DNA of 64,000 bases from CADEDH01 sp041394285 (GTDB taxonomy: Bacteria; Actinomycetota; Acidimicrobiia; Acidimicrobiales; SZUA-35). The position numbers were made by a program, and so were the translations under genes. Below are positions 59,317 through 64,000 of this stretch, in pieces. The DNA is taken from contig JAWKIL010000001.1 in assembly GCA_041394285.1 (NCBI GenBank), forward strand, positions 744,001 to 808,000. Reading direction: 5' to 3'. How positions within the stretch are numbered: position 1 is the first letter of the stretch; each line of letters starts with the position of its first letter. The notes under the pieces are model-generated. The model was given only the letters and a program-made list of their open reading frames with translations, ran no database searches and had not been told where the DNA came from.

Positions 59317-60243
59317 TCACTGCATCTCCCGTCCGGCCAGCACCACCGTGCGGCGGCGGCTGATCCACAGGATGGCGCCCACGGCCACCACGTAGGGGAC
59401 CAGCTTGCGGTAGTCGGCCATGAAGTGGAGCGAGTTCTTGAACGGGGTGAGGGCCGACTCCAGGACGCCGATGCCGAGGCTGGCCCAGAACGTCACCCAC
59501 AGCGAGCGGAACTGCCCCACCACGGCGCCGGCCAGGGCGCTGATCACGAAGTACGTCATCGTGCCCTGATCGAGGCTCTTGAACAAGGGCGGGAGCAGCA
59601 GGAACACGACACCGCACAGCAGTCCGGACCCGAACCAGGCCAGCGTCTCCACCCGGCGCACCGGCACCCCGAGCAACGACGACACGTCGCGGTCGTTGGC
59701 GATGGCCCGCATGGCGGTGCCGGTGGCCGTCCTGTTGAGGAACGTGGTCACCGCCAGCACCACCACCACCGACAGCACCAGAGCCAGGATCTGGGTGGTG
59801 CTGACCACGGTGTTGCCCAGCGTGAACGTCTGCTGGGGGAACAGGATGCCCCGGGCCTTCGACGAGTCCCAGCCCTTCTTCATCAAACCCTGGAGGAACA
59901 GGGCGGCCCCCAGCATGCCCAGGGCCTTCACCAGCGGGTCCCGGCGGGCCAACTTGGGAGCGATCCAGAGCCCGTAGAGCAGGGTGAGCAGCGCGCACAG
60001 CAGCACGATGGCCGGATAGGCCAGGATGCGCACACCGCTCACCACCGGGATCGGTCGGGTGAGGCTGCCCCCCATCAGCGTCCAGGCGATGTGGGCCGCC
60101 ATGGCCCCGATCGCCCCGAACGCCAGGTTGACCACACCGGTTGTCCGGTACAGGACCACCAGTCCTGTACCGGTCATGGCGTACATGGCGCCGAACGCCA
60201 AGCCTTGGATCAGGAATGGCCACAGTTCACCAAGACCTGGCAT
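59317..60243 (-). CDS. livH: Branched-chain amino acid type ABC transporter permease LivH
   Basis: A 308 aa membrane protein with about eight helices. GLAFGAMYAMTGTGLVVLYRT and NLAFGAIGAMAAHIAW match the LivH N-terminus; TATGTAMRAIANDRDVSSLL is the ATPase-coupling loop. The ATG follows AAGGAG. It forms the pore with LivM. Confidence 0.92.
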   Translation of the reverse strand: MPGLGELWPFLIQGLAFGAMYAMTGTGLVVLYRTTGVVNLAFGAIGAMAAHIAWTLMGGSLTRPIPVVSGVRILAYPAIVLLCALLTLLYGLWIAPKLARRDPLVKALGMLGAALFLQGLMKKGWDSSKARGILFPQQTFTLGNTVVSTTQILALVLSVVVVLAVTTFLNRTATGTAMRAIANDRDVSSLLGVPVRRVETLAWFGSGLLCGVVFLLLPPLFKSLDQGTMTYFVISALAGAVVGQFRSLWVTFWASLGIGVLESALTPFKNSLHFMADYRKLVPYVVAVGAILWISRRRTVVLAGREMQ

Positions 60244-60284
60244 TCAGCGCTCCTTCTGCTACCGGTTTCCGCCGTTGCTGGATG

Positions 60285-61688
60285 TCAGCCGACGTTGAGC
60301 TTCTGCTCGACCTCGGCCTTGCGCACATCCTTGAGGATGTCGTCGACGGCCTCGATCTCGAAGCAGTCCTTGTCCATCTCCATGACATCGGTGCCGTTGG
60401 GGACCACGTTGTAGTCCCAGTTGTTGGGGACGTGGGCGTCGAGCTTTCCGTAGTACCACGGCTTGCAGACGATGTCGGTGTTGAAGTTCTTGATGTTGAC
60501 GATGGCGTCGTTGACCTTCACCGGATCGTCCAGATCGGCCGGATCCATCTCCAGCAGGGTGTGGACCACGATGCGCCCGATCATGAAGCCCATCTGCTGG
60601 AACGAGCCCAACGGCTGATCCGAGGCGTAGTCCTTGGAGATCTGGCGGTAGAGCTCCATCTCGGGACGGGGATCGTCGAGCAGGCTCAGCTCGGCGTTGA
60701 CGTTGAGCTTGCCGGCCCAGGCCTGACCGAGAGCGGCGGCCACCGAGTTGTCGTTGAGCGGAGTGGAGGAACCCCACACCACCTTGTCGATGAGGCCCTG
60801 CTCCTCGGCCGCCTTGAGCAGCTTGAGGCCCTCGGGCGGGGTGAAGTTGAGGATCAGGCCGCCACCCTCACCGGCCCGGTTGACGGCGTCGATGATGGCG
60901 GCGTTGGGATCGGCGATGGGAACATCGATCTCGATGTTCTCCCACTCCATGCCCTTCTCCTTGGCGTACACGCCCACCAGGGAGTTGCCGTAGGCGGAGG
61001 TGGCGGTGCGGGGGATCATCGAGACGATCTTGTTCTTGGCCCCCTTCTCCACGATCACCTGGGTGGCGCCGAGAGCGGAGTAGGCCGGGCCCATGTTGGC
61101 GGCGGCGAAGTTGGGCGAGCTGAAGCACTCGGCCGGCACGCCGGCCACGATGGCGTAGTAGCCCTGCTCCTTGTAGTAGTCGGCGTTGACGGCGCAGTCG
61201 AGGATGGAGAAGCCGCCGGCCACGGCCACCACCTTGTCCGACTCGATGATCTTGCGGGCGGCGGCGGCCGCGTCTTCCGGCTTCAGGTTGTCGTTCTCGG
61301 TGATGAGCTCGATCGGCCGGCCGTTGATGCCGCCGTTCTCGTTCACACAGGTGAAGTAGGCATCCATCAGGGCCGGCCCGCCCGAGAAGTCGATGCCGGG
61401 CACCGACGTCGAGACGTTGCCGATCTTGATCGGGTCACCCTCGGCCTTCTCGCCGTTGTCCAGGCCGCAGCCTTCACCGGCCGTGGCCGGCTTCGACTCC
61501 CCGGGGGCGGCGGAGCCGCCCCCGGAGGTCTCTGTGTCGGCATCGGTCGTCGCTGAGCTGTCGCTCGTGGCGTCCGTGGTCTTCGTGCTGTCACCGGTGG
61601 TGTCAGTGCTGCTCTCGGACGAGCTGCCGCACGCTGCGAGCACGAGCCCGAGCGCCGCCAGCACGGCCGCCGATCGACGTACCTTCAT
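60285..61688 (-). CDS. Periplasmic binding protein-like lipoprotein, first copy of a tandem pair
   Basis: A 467 aa substrate-binding protein (type 1 fold, Peripla_BP_6). The signal RRSAAVLAALGLVLAACGSS ends in a lipobox with the lipid Cys at about residue 20, then a Ser/Thr linker to residue 70. The mature domain contains GGINGRPIEL and CKPWYYGKLDAH. It is nearly identical to the upstream paralogue (about nine residues in ten in the mature domain, by eye). GGGGAG precedes the ATG. The ligand may be an amino acid or other organic acid. Confidence 0.92.
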   Translation of the reverse strand: MKVRRSAAVLAALGLVLAACGSSSESSTDTTGDSTKTTDATSDSSATTDADTETSGGGSAAPGESKPATAGEGCGLDNGEKAEGDPIKIGNVSTSVPGIDFSGGPALMDAYFTCVNENGGINGRPIELITENDNLKPEDAAAAARKIIESDKVVAVAGGFSILDCAVNADYYKEQGYYAIVAGVPAECFSSPNFAAANMGPAYSALGATQVIVEKGAKNKIVSMIPRTATSAYGNSLVGVYAKEKGMEWENIEIDVPIADPNAAIIDAVNRAGEGGGLILNFTPPEGLKLLKAAEEQGLIDKVVWGSSTPLNDNSVAAALGQAWAGKLNVNAELSLLDDPRPEMELYRQISKDYASDQPLGSFQQMGFMIGRIVVHTLLEMDPADLDDPVKVNDAIVNIKNFNTDIVCKPWYYGKLDAHVPNNWDYNVVPNGTDVMEMDKDCFEIEAVDDILKDVRKAEVEQKLNVG

Positions 61689-61729
61689 GCCTTCTGTCTC
61701 CCCTGATTGTTACGGAAAAGCCCAGCGTC

Positions 61730-63133
61730 TCAGCCGACGTTGAGCTTCTGTTCCACCTCGGCCTTGCGCACATCCTTGAGGATGTCGTCGACCGCGGCGA
61801 TCTCGAAGCAGTCCTTGTCGAGCTCCATGATGTCGGTGCCGTTGGGGACCACGTTGTAGTCCCAGTTGTTGGGGACGTGGGCGTCGAGCTTGCCGAAGTA
61901 CCACGGCTTGCACACGATGTCGGTGTTGAAGTTCTTCAGGTTGACGATGGCGTCGTTGACCTTCACCGGATCGTCCAGATCGGCCGGATCCATCTCCAGC
62001 AGCGCGTGGACCACGAGCCGGCCGACCAGGAAGCCCATCTGCTGGAACGAACCCAGCGGCTGATCCGAGGCGTACTTCTCGGACACGGTGCGGTAGAGCT
62101 CCATCTCGGGGCGGGGATCGTCGAGCAGGCTCAGCTCGGCGTTGACGTTGATCTTGCCGGCCCAGGCCTGGCCCAGGGCGGCGGCCACCGAGTTGTCGTT
62201 CAGGGGAGTGGAGGAGCCCCACACGACCTTGTCGATGAGGCCCTGCTCCTCGGCCGCCTTGAGCAGCTTGAGGCCCTCGGGCGGGGTGTAGTTGAGGATG
62301 ATGCCCCCGCCCTCACCGGCCCGGTTGATGGCGTCGATGATGGCGGCGTTCGGATCGGAGATCGGCACCTCGGTCTGGATGTCCTCCCACTCGAGGCCCT
62401 TCTCCTTGGCGTACACGCCGACCAGGGAGTTGCTGTAGTCCGACGTGGCGGTGCGACCGGTCATCGACACGATCTTGCCCTTGGCGCCCTTCTCCACGAT
62501 CACCTGGGCTGCGCCCAGGGCCGAGTAGGCCGGGCCCATGTTGACGGCGGCGATGTTGGGCGAGCTGAAGCACTCGGCCGGCACGCCGGCCACGATCACG
62601 TAGTAACCCTTCTCCTTGTAGTAGTCGGCGTTCACCGGGCAGTCGAGGATGGAGAAGCCCCCGGCCACGGCCACCACCTTGTCCGACTCGATCAGCTTGC
62701 GGGCGGCAGCCGCCGCGTCCTCGGGCTTGAGGTTGTCGTTCTCGACCTGCAGCTTGAGCGGTCGGCCGTTGATGCCGCCGTTCTCGTTCACGCAATCGAA
62801 GTAGGCCTGCTGCAGAGCGGGCCCGCCGGAGAAGTCGATGCCCGGCACCGACGTGGTCACGTTGCCGATGAGGATGGGATCCCCCTCCGCCTTCTCGCCG
62901 TTGTTCAGGCCGCAGCCCTCACCGGCGGTGGCCGGCTTCGACTCCCCGGGAGCGGCCGAACCGGTGGCCGACGTGTCGGTGTCGCCGCCCTCGGTCGTGG
63001 CCGTGCTGGCGTCGGTGCCCTCTGAGGTTCCGGTGCTGTCGCCGGTGGTTGCGGTGTCGTCGGAGGAGCTGCCACAGGCTGCGAGCAGAAGCCCGAGCGC
63101 GGCAATCACTGACGCGGATCGACGTACTCTCAA
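61730..63133 (-). CDS. Periplasmic binding protein-like lipoprotein, second copy of a tandem pair
   Basis: First gene of the importer operon, also 467 aa. The start is TTG (63131-63133): it follows AAGGGAGA, gives a signal RRSASVIAALGLLLAACGSS matching the paralogue, and makes both proteins the same length; the longer frame to 63217 lacks a site. Differences from the paralogue cluster in positions such as DLGINGRPLKL, SDYSNSL and the segment after YRTVSEKY, perhaps tuning the ligand. Confidence 0.9.
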   Translation of the reverse strand: MRVRRSASVIAALGLLLAACGSSSDDTATTGDSTGTSEGTDASTATTEGGDTDTSATGSAAPGESKPATAGEGCGLNNGEKAEGDPILIGNVTTSVPGIDFSGGPALQQAYFDCVNENGGINGRPLKLQVENDNLKPEDAAAAARKLIESDKVVAVAGGFSILDCPVNADYYKEKGYYVIVAGVPAECFSSPNIAAVNMGPAYSALGAAQVIVEKGAKGKIVSMTGRTATSDYSNSLVGVYAKEKGLEWEDIQTEVPISDPNAAIIDAINRAGEGGGIILNYTPPEGLKLLKAAEEQGLIDKVVWGSSTPLNDNSVAAALGQAWAGKINVNAELSLLDDPRPEMELYRTVSEKYASDQPLGSFQQMGFLVGRLVVHALLEMDPADLDDPVKVNDAIVNLKNFNTDIVCKPWYFGKLDAHVPNNWDYNVVPNGTDIMELDKDCFEIAAVDDILKDVRKAEVEQKLNVG

Positions 63134-63239
63134 TGCATTCTCCCTTGAGTGTCCCTGCAGATGAGGGAGGGTCCCCTTGCGGTGTGGCTCCCTGGCTGTG
63201 AGTCGAGCGCGTGTCACCTAGCTGCCCCGACTGGAGCAG

Positions 63240-63268
63240 ACGGTACAAGCGCTACCAGGGGGTAGCAA
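63240..63268 (-). promoter_or_regulatory. Promoter and candidate operator of the Liv operon
   Basis: Minus strand TTGCTA (63263-63268), 17 nt, TACCGT (63240-63245). The inverted repeat GCTACC (63251-63256) and GGTAGC (63261-63266) lies in the spacer and the -35 box, so a regulator may bind there. The leader to the TTG start is about 100 nt. Confidence 0.5.
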
Positions 63269-63297
63269 GTACCACTGCCATGCCAAAGTGAACGCGG

Positions 63298-64000
63298 TCA
63301 CATGTCGATCGCGTTGCGGGTGGACTCGACAAGCTCGCCGAACTCGGCCAGCTCGACCGGGCTGAGCTGGGCGAAATAGGGCTCCAGAGCGGAGGCCGTG
63401 AGCGCTTCGGCTTCCAGCCGCCGGTCCTTTATCTCGGCCACATCGCGGAACGGACCGGTGAAGCCCATCTGTTCGGCGTAGGCCGGTCCGGTGCGGGGTG
63501 GGGCGTTCGTGGAGGCCAGCACGGCGTCGAGCGGGGTGAGCCCCACGGCGGTGATGGCGGCGATGTGGGCCGCCCCCCGCATCTCCCGCAGAACGTGGGT
63601 GGTGAGCGCAACCCGGGGCCCCACCGCCTCGGGCACGGGCATGGCCCGCCAGCCGGTGAACAGGGGCCCGAGCGAGGCCGGGGCGGCGTCGATGATGCGC
63701 CGCCCGAGGCGGTCGATCCGCTCCAGCCGATCGGGATCGAACACCGTCAGGGCGTCGGCCCCCCAGGCTGCGATCCGGCCGTGATAGTGGTGGGCCACGT
63801 CGAGATGGGTGAGGCCCGCCGGCAGCTTCTCCCACGCCGGCTTCACCACGCCCGGGGCCACGAAGGCGATCGCGCCCACCGCCACGTCGGTGGGGCACGA
63901 GCCGAGCACGCCGGCCCGCCCCACCACCCAGAACTGGCGGCTCTCGGTGAGCCCCAGCTCCTCCCGCCCGTATCGGTCGGTGTCGGGGTTCATCATCCAG
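63298..64000 (-). CDS. SCO6745-like protein of unknown function (N-terminus cut off)
   Basis: At least 233 aa are visible up to the window edge. The sequence has TESRQFWVVGRAGVLGSCPT and the helical core LTHLDVAHHYHG, as in the SCO6745 group (helical, unknown function). In that group about 20 residues precede this part, so the real start probably lies past position 64000; the ATG at 63994-63996 is an internal Met. It is 164 nt upstream of the Liv operon and in the same direction. Confidence 0.6.
   Translation of the reverse strand, partial: WMMNPDTDRYGREELGLTESRQFWVVGRAGVLGSCPTDVAVGAIAFVAPGVVKPAWEKLPAGLTHLDVAHHYHGRIAAWGADALTVFDPDRLERIDRLGRRIIDAAPASLGPLFTGWRAMPVPEAVGPRVALTTHVLREMRGAAHIAAITAVGLTPLDAVLASTNAPPRTGPAYAEQMGFTGPFRDVAEIKDRRLEAEALTASALEPYFAQLSPVELAEFGELVESTRNAIDM

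Noticed and set aside
1..64000. tRNA, rRNA, insertion sequences, prophage, integrases
   Set aside because: No tRNA-like cloverleaf, rRNA stretch, transposase or integrase motif was recognised in the coding frames or gaps.

Overview
The window is very GC-rich (roughly 70% by eye), densely coded on both strands and full of catabolic acyl-CoA, CoA-transferase, Rieske, flavin/F420-type and branched-chain ABC transport genes. Together with GTG/TTG starts, ATGA/GTGA start-stop overlaps and a TANNNT -10 box placed 6-7 nt before many start codons, this points to an actinobacterium, most likely of the Acidimicrobiia type (inference from gene content; no rRNA or tRNA is present to prove it). I see 56 protein-coding genes, two of them cut by the window edges, and no rRNA, tRNA, CRISPR array, insertion sequence or prophage.

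Layout. 1-2142 (minus): TetR regulator, ABC ATPase and truncated ABC-2 permease, a drug or antibiotic efflux type operon with a palindrome over its promoter. 2243-7666: a GSA-aminotransferase-like enzyme divergent from a fused HyuA-HyuB hydantoinase/oxoprolinase. 7839-14063 (plus): aldo/keto reductase, a PEP-mutase/isocitrate-lyase family protein without the lyase cysteine, a MetE-core-like zinc protein, a VOC protein, a Baeyer-Villiger-type flavoprotein and an HSL-type esterase. 14138-19099: a ring-hydroxylating dioxygenase alpha/beta pair divergent from an AraC regulator, then a TIGR03086-type protein, an ECF sigma factor and a two-domain VOC protein. 19189-31031: acyl-CoA dehydrogenase, class III CoA-transferase, methyltransferase, LLM oxidoreductase with MFS carrier, acyl-CoA ligase, a His/Asp-rich exported protein, a MaoC pair, enoyl-CoA hydratase and a second Rieske oxygenase. 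31101-34562: a single-chain biotin-dependent acyl-CoA carboxylase. 34863-43079: a membrane protein with a GntR/YtrA regulator, then two tandem-fused class III CoA-transferases flanking a DHA2-type exporter. 43239-51044: a gamma-butyrobetaine-hydroxylase-like dioxygenase, a small NTF2-fold protein, a DszC/HsaA-type monooxygenase, an MhpD-like hydratase, a lipoprotein, and a plus-strand operon aminotransferase / PNPOx-like / xylT ferredoxin / xylE catechol 2,3-dioxygenase. 51139-56737: cobQ, an RHH-MazF toxin-antitoxin pair, acyl-CoA dehydrogenase, quinone-oxidoreductase-like MDR and a universal stress protein. 56798-63133 (minus): a complete Liv-type ABC importer with two nearly identical tandem binding proteins. 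63298-64000: a truncated SCO6745-like protein.

How it works together: the genes describe a heterotroph importing and degrading organic acids, aromatics and alkyl or cyclic ketones through CoA thioesters. CoA ligase and CoA-transferases activate substrates, ACADs, MaoC and ECH proteins run beta-oxidation-type steps, the carboxylase adds CO2, Rieske, BVMO and XylE enzymes open rings, and the Liv system imports an amino-acid-like or organic-acid substrate.

The least expected structure is non-coding. Several families of intergenic palindromic elements share fixed architectures: a GTGGCGCC stem with exactly 21 nt between arms (three copies); a GTCACCGG-type core enclosed by outer arms that differ between copies but pair within each copy; and an approximately 80 bp element with a compensated stem (two copies). 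In addition, 13 genes carry an exact TANNNT box 6-7 nt before their start codon, which predicts leaderless transcripts. These are the observations I would check first.
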